64,000 nt of DNA from Gloeocapsopsis sp. IPPAS B-1203 (GTDB lineage Bacteria; Cyanobacteriota; Cyanobacteriia; Cyanobacteriales; Chroococcidiopsidaceae): positions 62,001 through 126,000 of the forward strand of contig NZ_PEIG01000014.1 of the NCBI RefSeq assembly GCF_002749975.1. Reading direction: 5' to 3'. The notes beneath the pieces were generated by a model that had not been told where the DNA came from, did no database searches, and saw only the letters and a list, made by a program, of their open reading frames with translations. The position numbers and the translations under genes are program-made. How positions within the stretch are numbered: the first letter of the stretch is position 1; each line of letters opens with the position of its first letter. This document shows positions 24,694 to 32,694 of the stretch, one piece after another.

Positions 24694-26904
24694 TTAAGGT
24701 ATAGTTTTTGTTGTCCAACTATATGATGGCTTTGCAGGAGTCGCGGTGCGTGGTGGGGTGCTACGTCGCGGTTGAGTTGCTGCGGGGCGGCGGACAGTTC
24801 TTGTTGTCGTTCGATTAACAGGGCGTGGTTGAACGCGTTTAACTGGAACTACTGGAGTACTTCTGCGTTGAGGAGTCACTCGTTTTGTAGTAGTTGGCGT
24901 GACGGTGCGTCTTGGAGTTGTCGTAGATGCAGTTGCGATCGCAGCAGTACGGACTGCTGAAGTTGTGTTCTGAGGGCTAGTTGTTGACTGTGCTGTAACA
25001 GCAGTTTTCTTAACTTCTGCAAGCTTTGATTCTGCTGTTTGAATAATTGGCTGTGTTTGTTGTTGCCAATAGACTGTATCTAAAACTTTGTTCGCTTCAG
25101 CGATCGCTTGTTCCCATTTTTCAGCTTTGAGAGCAGTTTTAGCAGCTTCGAGGTGTTGATTGTTACTTTGCCACTCAGTGTTCCATTGTTTGATTGTTGT
25201 TTGCACTTCTGAATAAATCGGACTCAATTCAGGAATGTGTTGCGCGATCGCGATCGCTTGCTGCAGATCGCCTGATTGATATTCGTTAGTTGCGGTTTCT
25301 AAGATACTGTTTGACCACTGTCCAATCAGCTGCTGAACATTTTGATAAAAAGCTGCTGAAGATGGTATTTTACTGGCTTCTGTAATTGCTGCATGAAAGT
25401 TCCGTTCTCCTGCAAATCTTATAGCTTGGGCAACTTGACACTCATATAAAATTGACTGCGCATCTGCGTCATAGCTGGATTTCTCTAACAAATTAGAAGC
25501 CTGACTAACGCACTCTTCATATCTTCCTTCTGCTTTGAGTGACTTCATTTGTGCTATCGGCTTAGAGATACTAGGACGTGGTTGCCAGTAAATTGCATAT
25601 CCTGCAACTAAGCTCAAAATAATTGCTGTAATTCCTGCACCAATGCGCAGCTTGTATTGACTTTGAACCGTATGACTAGTACTTACACGGTTATTTGAGG
25701 GTGGATCAATGTCAGTGTTGTTAACTGAATTGACTTGCAGTGCAAAAGTACTTGTCTGGTCAGATAGGGGTTGTGGGGGGAGGGGTGGTGGCAGTTGGGC
25801 AACACTCATTTGACGACTGGGAGCAAGCGATTGCGCTCTTCTCAGCGCTGGAAGCGATCGCTCCATGATTGGGCTAACTAACTGCGAGCTAATTTGACCA
25901 GTATACAGCTCTGTAGATCCTGCTAAGGTGACTGGAACAACGTGTTGAAGTTCTGATGTTCTGGTGTCTTCAGTAAAAATGATAGTGCTTTGTGGCGGAC
26001 ATGGTAGCGGCACTTGTTCTAATAAAAAGTCTGCTGTATTTGCTGGTTCTTCTGGTATGTTGATGCGTGCGAGATCTTGCAAAACTTCTGTTGCTGTTTG
26101 ATAGCGATCTTTAAAGTGGTAACGCACCATTTTTGAAAGTAAGTGAGCAAGTGCTGAGTCAACTTGCGCTACTATGTGTAACCACAAAATTTCGCCCGTG
26201 TCCAAATCTTCTTGAAAACGCATCGGACTTAGACCAGTTAGGGCTTGAATGCCAATAATACCTAAGGCATAAATATCACTATTCGGACGTGGTCTTCCTC
26301 GCCCTTGTTCAGTGGGCATATATCCTGGCGTGCCGATACCAATTGTTGCTGGGGTTCCTAGAGCAAAACTTGTTTTTGTTTGTCCGTGGGCAGTCACAAC
26401 TTGCGTCCACGCTTGCTTTACTGAACCAAAATCAACTAAGACTAACTTGTTGTCCTCTTGGCGTTGAATTAAGTTGTTTGGCTTGATATCGCGATGAATC
26501 ACTCCTTGGCTGTGGACGTATTCTAAAATGCCTAAAACTTCACGTAACATATGATAGACTCTTCCCTCGCTCCAGTGTCTATCTGCTTGTAACGCTACAC
26601 TTAATGGATGACCTTGAATAAAATCTTGAACTAAGTAAAATTCTTCGTTTTCCTCAAAGTAAGCGAGTAGTCTCGGGATTTGGTCATGACTACCCAGCTT
26701 CTCTAAGGTTTGCGCTTCAGATTGAAACAGACGCCGCGCATTCTCTAAAAAACTGGAGTTGCTGCTAGCAGGCTTGAGGTGTTTTACAACACATCTAGGA
26801 CTACCTGGTCGGTGGATGTCTTGGGCAACATACGTTTGACCAAAGCCACCAGTGCCTAAAACATCTACGATTTGGTATCGCCCACCTAGCAATTTGCCTA
26901 TCAT
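24694..26904 (-). CDS. Membrane-anchored Ser/Thr protein kinase
   Basis: 736 residues. The kinase domain (about 9-280) has the glycine loop GTGGFGQTYVA, lysine in VVKHLKP, HRDIKPNN, DFGSVK and the activation segment GTPGYMPTEQ, so it looks active. A linker with proline stretches leads to one membrane helix (GAGITAIILSLVAGYAIYW, about 445). Beyond it lies a helical repeat region resembling TPR-like units (EGRYEECVSQASNLLEK, HAAITEASKIP, LQQAIAIAQHIPE, WEQAIAEANKVLD). The C-terminal 90 residues are very rich in Thr, Pro, Arg and Val. The layout is a cytoplasmic kinase reading an extracytoplasmic sensor. A perfect inverted repeat lies just upstream of the start. Confidence 0.93.
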   Translation of the reverse strand: MIGKLLGGRYQIVDVLGTGGFGQTYVAQDIHRPGSPRCVVKHLKPASSNSSFLENARRLFQSEAQTLEKLGSHDQIPRLLAYFEENEEFYLVQDFIQGHPLSVALQADRHWSEGRVYHMLREVLGILEYVHSQGVIHRDIKPNNLIQRQEDNKLVLVDFGSVKQAWTQVVTAHGQTKTSFALGTPATIGIGTPGYMPTEQGRGRPRPNSDIYALGIIGIQALTGLSPMRFQEDLDTGEILWLHIVAQVDSALAHLLSKMVRYHFKDRYQTATEVLQDLARINIPEEPANTADFLLEQVPLPCPPQSTIIFTEDTRTSELQHVVPVTLAGSTELYTGQISSQLVSPIMERSLPALRRAQSLAPSRQMSVAQLPPPLPPQPLSDQTSTFALQVNSVNNTDIDPPSNNRVSTSHTVQSQYKLRIGAGITAIILSLVAGYAIYWQPRPSISKPIAQMKSLKAEGRYEECVSQASNLLEKSSYDADAQSILYECQVAQAIRFAGERNFHAAITEASKIPSSAAFYQNVQQLIGQWSNSILETATNEYQSGDLQQAIAIAQHIPELSPIYSEVQTTIKQWNTEWQSNNQHLEAAKTALKAEKWEQAIAEANKVLDTVYWQQQTQPIIQTAESKLAEVKKTAVTAQSTTSPQNTTSAVRTAAIATASTTTPRRTVTPTTTKRVTPQRRSTPVVPVKRVQPRPVNRTTTRTVRRPAATQPRRSTPPRTATPAKPSYSWTTKTIP

Positions 26905-26937
26905 CGCTTGACTCTCCCCAAGAGTTGAATCGCTTTG

Positions 26938-26968
26938 GTAAAAGTGACAACTACTACACCACTTTTAC
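26938..26968. promoter_or_regulatory. Perfect 9-bp inverted repeat upstream of the kinase gene
   Basis: GTAAAAGTG and CACTTTTAC are exact reverse complements separated by 13 bases, starting 34 bases before the kinase ATG. It could be an operator for a dimeric regulator or a hairpin in the 5' untranslated region. No nearby gene encodes an obvious binder. Confidence 0.5.
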
Positions 26969-27455
26969 TAATTTGAATTCATTGATCAGCTTAAATTTCA
27001 GTTTAAACAAATTAAAAAATAGTTGCTAATTTAATGGATAATTCAATGAAAAATGCCACAATTTCCGGTATGTTTTTTTTTGTAAAGTTTAGGAACAAAA
27101 TTGCCTTCAGTAGCTTCTACGCGCTTTATTCGCATACTCTATTTACAAATCAGCAACACCTAATAATCAGGAGTGATATGCAAAAACACGTACATTTTTT
27201 TGTAGCTACGCATACAAATCGGATTTTGTCAACATTAGTAATTTTGGATAACAGCTTTTCAGAATTTGCTTGTTCTATTAAGAGATGTAAGTTTCCACAA
27301 TAATTTTGACATAAAATGACAATATTTTCTGCTGAATTTGCTAGGAATAAGTCAAATACATTAAATTGATGAATTGCGACAATTCAAGCTAGGTTGCAGG
27401 AATCTATTCGTTAGATTAGCTTTCTCAATCAGAGAGTTTTACACTGAACCGATGA
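26969..27455. other. AT-rich intergenic region between divergent kinase and WD40 genes
   Basis: No supportable gene. An 89-residue forward frame (27034-27303) has poly-Phe stretches, no ribosome-binding site and no recognisable family. The region likely holds the promoters of both flanking genes. Confidence 0.45.
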
Positions 27456-27518
27456 ATAGCCAAAAGCCTCGGTAGGCTAATACAGTTAGTTGTGCAATCA
27501 CCGAAAAAGGTAGCTATG
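27456..27518 (+). promoter_or_regulatory. Pseudoknot-like leader over the WD40 gene start
   Basis: A hairpin AGCCT-CGGT-AGGCT (27465-27478) has its four-base loop CGGT complementary to ACCG at 27500-27503, directly before the AAAAAGG ribosome-binding site. An outer helix can form between ATAGC (27456-27460) and GCTAT (27513-27517), which covers the ATG at 27516. This could gate translation. The individual helices are short and could be chance; it does not match a riboswitch class I know. Confidence 0.35.
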
Positions 27519-28568
27519 TCTTTACAAGCAATTGTGTTTACCGCGCTTCCAGTATTAAATTTTAGTGTTATGCCGTTATCTGCACTACCAGCAATACCAC
27601 AGCTAACAGCAAGACATCAACAGCTACAGACTCAAAATATCTTGGCAGCGGCAAATGTGTGGCGCGGGAAACTCTCAGTAGATACAATTAGCGGTGGTCA
27701 TGCTCGACCAATATACACAGTAAAATTTAGCCCCAATGGACAAGTTCTGGCTAGTGGGAGTGGCGATCGCACTGTGAAAGTTTGGAATTTGGGTGCCAAA
27801 AAGCTGCAATACACCTTGACAGGGCACAAAGACTGGATTAGTTCAGTAGCATTCACTCCAAACAGCCAAATTTTAGCAAGTGCAAGTGGTGATAAAACAA
27901 TCAAATTATGGGATCTCAAGTCAGGTAAAATCATCCGCACGCTAGCCGGACACAAAGATTGGGTAAGTTCTATTGCCTTTAGTCCTAACGGTGTGATTTT
28001 AGTGAGTGGAAGTAATGACCGCACCATCAAAATATGGGATATCAGAACAGGACAACTTCTCCGGACAATTACAGATGATGGAGGCGTAGCAGCGATCGCA
28101 ATGAGTCCAAATGGAGAAATGATTGCTACTGGTACTTTTCGCCAAAGAGCAAACCTCTGGAGTATGAAAACAGGTAAGTTACTTCATTCTTTATCAGGAC
28201 ACGCAAGACCAATCTACACAGTTGCCTTTAGTCCTGACAATAAAACCCTAGCTAGTGGGAGTAATATTGGAGAAGTCAAACTTTGGAATACCAGTAATGG
28301 CGAACTTCGGCGTACTATAGTTGCACACAAAAAAGAAGTGACAGCAATTAGCTTTAGTGGTGATGGCGAAACTTTTGCAACAGCGAGTGAAGATCGAGTT
28401 ATTCGACTGTGGAATATGGAAAATGGAGAAGTTGTTCGCAATCTTGCCGATCACTCTCAAGGAATCACGAGTGTAGCTTTTAGTCAGAATGGGCTAAATT
28501 TTGCTACTGCTAGTAAAGATCGCACGATTAAGATTTGGCGTGTTTCTCCTACTGGCTCTATAAGTTAG
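27516..28568 (+). CDS. Exported seven-bladed WD40 repeat protein
   Basis: About 350 residues from ATG 27516, chosen because AAAAAGG lies five bases upstream and the protein then opens with a signal-like segment (MSLQAIVFTALPVLNFSVMPLSALPA). A GTG at 27492 is the alternative. Seven WD40 units follow, from GGHARPIYTVKFSPNG to DRTIKIWRVSP, enough for one closed propeller. The fourth unit lacks the usual GH and is irregular (GTFRQRANLWSM). Such propellers are protein-binding scaffolds. Repeats 1 and 5 share the unusual GHARPIYTV, suggesting internal duplication. A malectin-domain protein follows on the same strand. Confidence 0.85.
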   Translation: MSLQAIVFTALPVLNFSVMPLSALPAIPQLTARHQQLQTQNILAAANVWRGKLSVDTISGGHARPIYTVKFSPNGQVLASGSGDRTVKVWNLGAKKLQYTLTGHKDWISSVAFTPNSQILASASGDKTIKLWDLKSGKIIRTLAGHKDWVSSIAFSPNGVILVSGSNDRTIKIWDIRTGQLLRTITDDGGVAAIAMSPNGEMIATGTFRQRANLWSMKTGKLLHSLSGHARPIYTVAFSPDNKTLASGSNIGEVKLWNTSNGELRRTIVAHKKEVTAISFSGDGETFATASEDRVIRLWNMENGEVVRNLADHSQGITSVAFSQNGLNFATASKDRTIKIWRVSPTGSIS

Positions 28569-28681
28569 CGGTGAGTCGTTAGGTAAATAATTTTTGTGAA
28601 TATTTCTTGCCTGAATATGGTAAAGATTTTAGGTGGATCGCAAGTAAAATTTTTACCTCTATTAAACCTACTAGGTCTGCA

Positions 28682-30292
28682 ATGACGCTCAACTATCAAT
28701 CGGATACTTTAAATGGGTCTTTTGAGTCGAATAGCAACTCACTGTACACTAACAGTTTCAATGAGTCGCAGGCTTTAAGTACACTTTCACCTTTAAGACA
28801 GCATTCTTCAATTCAAGCTGCAGCAAGTGGTCCTGAAATTGAAATTCAAAACCTCGACAATGTACCTTATAGCGATCGCCTTGTTTTTAGTCGTATTGGT
28901 AGCTTGAGCGACCCACCTGCTAATGGAGTTCACGATACAGTTACGCTGCGAACCAAAAACTTAGGTACTAGCCCTCTGAGAATCACAGGCGTACCAATTA
29001 CAGGACCGTGGGAATTACTCAATAATATTCAGGTTCCCATGACAGTTGCTCCTGGAGGACAGCTGGATTTACGAGTTCGCTTTAAAGCAACGAGTGGCAA
29101 TATTCATAATGGGACATTAACCATCAAGTCTAACGATGCTGATGAGGCAAACAAAGTTATTCAACTTTCGGGTTTCTGGCAATCAGTATCTGAAGGTAAT
29201 CAAGAACCCAGTCTAAATGAGATTTTGCGAGTTTTTGGCTATCAAACAAAAGTGACTGGTCCTGGACAAAAACTCAATCAAAATGGTTTAGTACAAGCAG
29301 TAGGCGATGAAGTTCTTTCCGCCTATTGGCAACGGGCAAATGCTGCTCAACCTGTCACTGTGAGACAATTAGCGGCTTATCATACCCAAGATAAAACTGC
29401 GACAATTTTCTGGCATAGCAAAGGTAGCGACGCAACTAAGGTTGTTTTTACCCATACAGGTGTTGATGGACAAACGCTGCTACCACGTAAACGAGATTTG
29501 GTGCAACCTGCACGAGGTTCTTTTACTCCCAATGGAGCTTTTGGCTTTAAAATTGACCAAGAGTGGAGCGATCCAACAAAAAATAATCAATTAATTGACC
29601 AACAAAAAGGTAGTCCTGGACCTAGTGGTCATCACGTTCGTTTTTGGGCAGTTCGCGATCGCCAAGGACAAGTGATTCCCAACACTTGGATTGTTGCAAT
29701 GGACTACTCTGGAATTAACTACGATTATCAAGACAACGTTTATTTAGTCAGCAACATCAAACCAGAAACGCGAAATACTCTGTATCGAATTAATGTAGGA
29801 ACTAACACTTCTTTTACAGATAGCACAGGTAAAGTGTGGTCTTCTGACACAGGGAAAGGCTGGTTTTCACCAACAAATGCACAAGCAGAGAATGCTGGGA
29901 ATGTGCAGATCGCAAATACAACTAGTGATAAGCTTTACCAAACTTATCGCGGGAAAATTGCCAATAACACTCCTCTAGCATCGCGCGTGATTAACTTTAA
30001 CCTCCCAGTTAGCAATCCAAGTAATCTTGAAGTGCGATTACATTTTGCCGAAACCTACTGGGGTGCACCTGGTAGGGGTCCTGGTGGTGTTGGTAGACGC
30101 GTGTTTGATGTCCTCGCAGAAGGTAAACTTGTGATGAATAACTACGACATCTCAAAAGCTGCTGGTGGTGCTTTAAACGCAACAATGGTCGCAATTAGAG
30201 GTGTAAGAGTTACTGATGGCAAGTTAACTCTCACTTTTAAAGCAGAAAAAGACTTTCCTTTGATTTCTGCTATTGAAGTCTTACGGCTCTAA
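28682..30292 (+). CDS. Malectin-domain protein with an N-terminal choice-of-anchor-like beta domain
   Basis: About 536 residues from ATG 28682, which has an AGG upstream; a TTG at 28607 gives 561. After a serine/asparagine-rich start there is an Ig-like domain with NLGTSPLRITGVPITGPWELL and NGTLTIKSNDADEANKVIQLSGFWQ, as in choice-of-anchor/ASPM-SPD-2-Hydin-like domains. The middle third (about 200-400) is beta-rich and unassigned. The C-terminal about 170 residues form a malectin carbohydrate-binding domain: RINVGTNTSFTDSTGKVWSSD, YQTYRGKIANNTP, LEVRLHFAETYWGAPG, VFDVLAEGKLVMNNYDI. It probably binds polysaccharide, but no signal peptide is visible at either start. Confidence 0.75.
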   Translation: MTLNYQSDTLNGSFESNSNSLYTNSFNESQALSTLSPLRQHSSIQAAASGPEIEIQNLDNVPYSDRLVFSRIGSLSDPPANGVHDTVTLRTKNLGTSPLRITGVPITGPWELLNNIQVPMTVAPGGQLDLRVRFKATSGNIHNGTLTIKSNDADEANKVIQLSGFWQSVSEGNQEPSLNEILRVFGYQTKVTGPGQKLNQNGLVQAVGDEVLSAYWQRANAAQPVTVRQLAAYHTQDKTATIFWHSKGSDATKVVFTHTGVDGQTLLPRKRDLVQPARGSFTPNGAFGFKIDQEWSDPTKNNQLIDQQKGSPGPSGHHVRFWAVRDRQGQVIPNTWIVAMDYSGINYDYQDNVYLVSNIKPETRNTLYRINVGTNTSFTDSTGKVWSSDTGKGWFSPTNAQAENAGNVQIANTTSDKLYQTYRGKIANNTPLASRVINFNLPVSNPSNLEVRLHFAETYWGAPGRGPGGVGRRVFDVLAEGKLVMNNYDISKAAGGALNATMVAIRGVRVTDGKLTLTFKAEKDFPLISAIEVLRL

Positions 30293-30343
30293 TATAGCTA
30301 AGGAATTACCTACCCGTAATTAAGTTACCTTACTAAAACCCAC

Positions 30344-31051
30344 ATGGAGAAGCCTTATCAGCAAGTTCCAATTTTAGAGTGTCACGAACCACTTGTTCCG
30401 ATTCCTCTAGAAAAGTTTGCGGTGGTTTCTCCCCATCCTTATCAGCAATTGGGAGCGGTTTATGGCGATCGCTCTCCTTATTATTTACGTCAAAGTGTCG
30501 TATCAGCTTTACTTACTGCTCAAACTGAACTACAAAGACAGTATCCTGCTTGGCGAATTCTGATTTTTGATGCTTATCGCCCTGTAGCTGTGCAGCAATT
30601 TATGGTAGATTACACGTTCGGGCAAGTTGCGCGTACTGCTGGGTTGTCAGTAGATAGTTTATCTGCGTCTCAGTGCCAAGAAATTTGGCAACAAGTTTAT
30701 CAGCTTTGGGCAGTACCTAGTTTAGACAAGCGCTATCCACCCCCACATAGTACTGGTGCAGCAGTAGATGTCACACTTGTCAATAGTATGAATGAGAATG
30801 TTGAGATGGGTTCTGCAATTGATGAATTATCAGAGCGATCGCATCCTGATTACTATGCCACTAGTATTTGTGCTGAGGCACAACAATATCACCATCATCG
30901 CCAGATACTATTTAAGGTGATGCATTCTGCAGGCTTCCAACGTCATCCTAGTGAATGGTGGCATTTTTCCTTGGGAGATCAAATGTGGGCGTATCTAACA
31001 CAAGCCAATTGTAACGATCCCATTGTTGCACGTTATGGTCGTGTGGATTAA
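30344..31051 (+). CDS. D-alanyl-D-alanine dipeptidase (VanX/DdpX family)
   Basis: 235 residues. The active site is visible: FDAYRPVAVQQFM with the key arginine, HSTGAAVDVTLV with zinc ligands His and Asp, and SEWWHFSLGDQMWAY with the catalytic Glu and third zinc ligand His. The enzyme cleaves D-Ala-D-Ala. In bacteria without vancomycin resistance it is thought to recycle wall dipeptides. There is no export signal, so it is probably cytoplasmic. No vanH/vanA-like neighbours are present, so a resistance role is not supported. Confidence 0.92.
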   Translation: MEKPYQQVPILECHEPLVPIPLEKFAVVSPHPYQQLGAVYGDRSPYYLRQSVVSALLTAQTELQRQYPAWRILIFDAYRPVAVQQFMVDYTFGQVARTAGLSVDSLSASQCQEIWQQVYQLWAVPSLDKRYPPPHSTGAAVDVTLVNSMNENVEMGSAIDELSERSHPDYYATSICAEAQQYHHHRQILFKVMHSAGFQRHPSEWWHFSLGDQMWAYLTQANCNDPIVARYGRVD

Positions 31052-31094
31052 GCACCTTATTGGCTACGCCGAGAAACAAGAAAAACTTTAGAAA

Positions 31095-32687
31095 TTATCG
31101 GATTCTCCAAAGTTGACCGATAGGGTGAATTATTTCTAAATTATAATTTGGACTTTGTTCAAGAGCTGCTAGTAAATCTGCCTCTGGTCTAAATAAGAAA
31201 ATATCACTAAATTGACTGATATCTGTAGAAATTTCAGTCTCACTTACTAATAAGATACTTACTTTGGTGTCAAGTTCATAGCTAAGAGACGTGATTCGAC
31301 TGACTCGTTTTTGACTACTAATAACTAAAGGTTGATTTGTTTGATTAATAATATTAGCGACTTCTGGATTATAGTAGCTGCTATATTTATTCCACCAAGT
31401 TTCTGCTTGGTTAATGATAATACAAGATAAAATTCCACCGGATAACACTATAACCAAAATAAGACGCCACGCTTTTTGTTGCCAATGTTGAAAAGATGTA
31501 GTAAACCGATTAGCAAACAAATACGCAACAGCCAATTGTATGCCAAGATAACTGGGAAACAAATATCTTGCTATACTTGAACGTTGTCCTCCAGATACTA
31601 AATCTGGGATAAGCAAACTACTTGCAGGAATTATGACTAATGTCCATATAAAAAGCCAGCATGATAATGGTGTATTGCGACATAACACATAAAATGAATA
31701 TAATACTAAAACAATAACTAAAGGAATTAAATACAATAAAGGTTCACTAAAGCTAAATTGAAAAATATCATTGCCATTTTCTATATCAAAAAAACGAACT
31801 TTATTATAGCCAAACTTTATATCAAAAAATAGAGCATTGAAATTTAATAACCATCTTTTAATGAGCGTGTCAACACCAATTGTTCTTGCTGTCCACTCAC
31901 CAATGCTACTTGCATTAATAAAATATAAGATTATCCAGGGAATCAGTGTAATTAGGCTTGCTAAAGAAGCTATTATATAAGCAATAAAATTTTTGGTTAT
32001 CTGAAATCTTGCTTGAACTAACAAGTAAGTTCCATGAGCTACACATACTAGTATAAAGATTAGATGAGAGTATAGTCCTAAGGCTACCGTTAAAGCGTAT
32101 ATTCCCCAGCTTGACTTTGTTTTTTGGCGATTAGCTCGTAGCAAGGCAATACTTGCAAGTAAAGTAGTTACTGTGAGTAAACTATATTCTCTAGCTTCTT
32201 GGGCATACAATACGTGTAGTGGGGACACCGCTACTAATGCTATAGCGATCGCACCCACAAGTGGCGAAGTAAATAACTCTAAACACAGCCAGTAAATGCA
32301 GGGAAACACAAATAAACTAATAACAGCAGCAACACCGCGAGTAACTGTGATAGAACTACCGAAGATTTGCATAGCAACGCGAGCGATCGCATAGTATGCT
32401 GGTGTATGTTCTGCATTACCAGCCAAAGCATTTATTGTATCTAGCCAATCTTTTTCTGGAGATAAACGTTGAAATACTTGTAAATCTCTAACATTGATAA
32501 TGCGATCGCTTGGTACTTGATCGACAAACTCTGTTTTCCTATAACCAACAACGCGCACAGAAGTATGAACTTCATCAATCCAATAAACTTTTTTATCTAG
32601 ATTGGAAAACCTAAAGAATATGCCTAGAATTAATACACTAATAAGAAAAATCTTAAAATAATTGGGTAGAGTTTTATAGGCATTCAT
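31095..32687 (-). CDS. GT-C membrane glycosyltransferase (GT39/ArnT-like)
   Basis: 530 residues with about ten or more membrane helices. The first extracytoplasmic loop carries WIDEVHT near residue 36, the acidic motif expected in GT39/GT83-type enzymes; HTPAYYAIARVAMQIFG and LFVFPCIYWLCLELF follow the same family pattern. These enzymes use lipid-linked sugars on the outer face of the membrane to glycosylate lipids, proteins or polymers. It lies 7 bases after a second GT-C-like gene on the same strand, so the two are likely cotranscribed, next to the exopolysaccharide locus. Confidence 0.82.
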   Translation of the reverse strand: MNAYKTLPNYFKIFLISVLILGIFFRFSNLDKKVYWIDEVHTSVRVVGYRKTEFVDQVPSDRIINVRDLQVFQRLSPEKDWLDTINALAGNAEHTPAYYAIARVAMQIFGSSITVTRGVAAVISLFVFPCIYWLCLELFTSPLVGAIAIALVAVSPLHVLYAQEAREYSLLTVTTLLASIALLRANRQKTKSSWGIYALTVALGLYSHLIFILVCVAHGTYLLVQARFQITKNFIAYIIASLASLITLIPWIILYFINASSIGEWTARTIGVDTLIKRWLLNFNALFFDIKFGYNKVRFFDIENGNDIFQFSFSEPLLYLIPLVIVLVLYSFYVLCRNTPLSCWLFIWTLVIIPASSLLIPDLVSGGQRSSIARYLFPSYLGIQLAVAYLFANRFTTSFQHWQQKAWRLILVIVLSGGILSCIIINQAETWWNKYSSYYNPEVANIINQTNQPLVISSQKRVSRITSLSYELDTKVSILLVSETEISTDISQFSDIFLFRPEADLLAALEQSPNYNLEIIHPIGQLWRIR

Positions 32688-32694
32688 TTAGATT

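Noticed and set aside
27034-27303. 89-residue forward frame upstream of the WD40 gene
   Set aside because: It contains poly-Phe stretches from AT-rich DNA, has no ribosome-binding site and no known family.
27421-27520. Known riboswitch (c-di-GMP, fluoride or preQ1) at the WD40 leader
   Set aside because: Some short words recall these classes, but the conserved core nucleotides and helix order do not match, so I report only an unnamed pseudoknot-like structure.
30344-31051. Vancomycin resistance cassette
   Set aside because: Only the dipeptidase is present, with no VanH/VanA/VanS/VanR-like neighbours; stand-alone homologues serve wall recycling.
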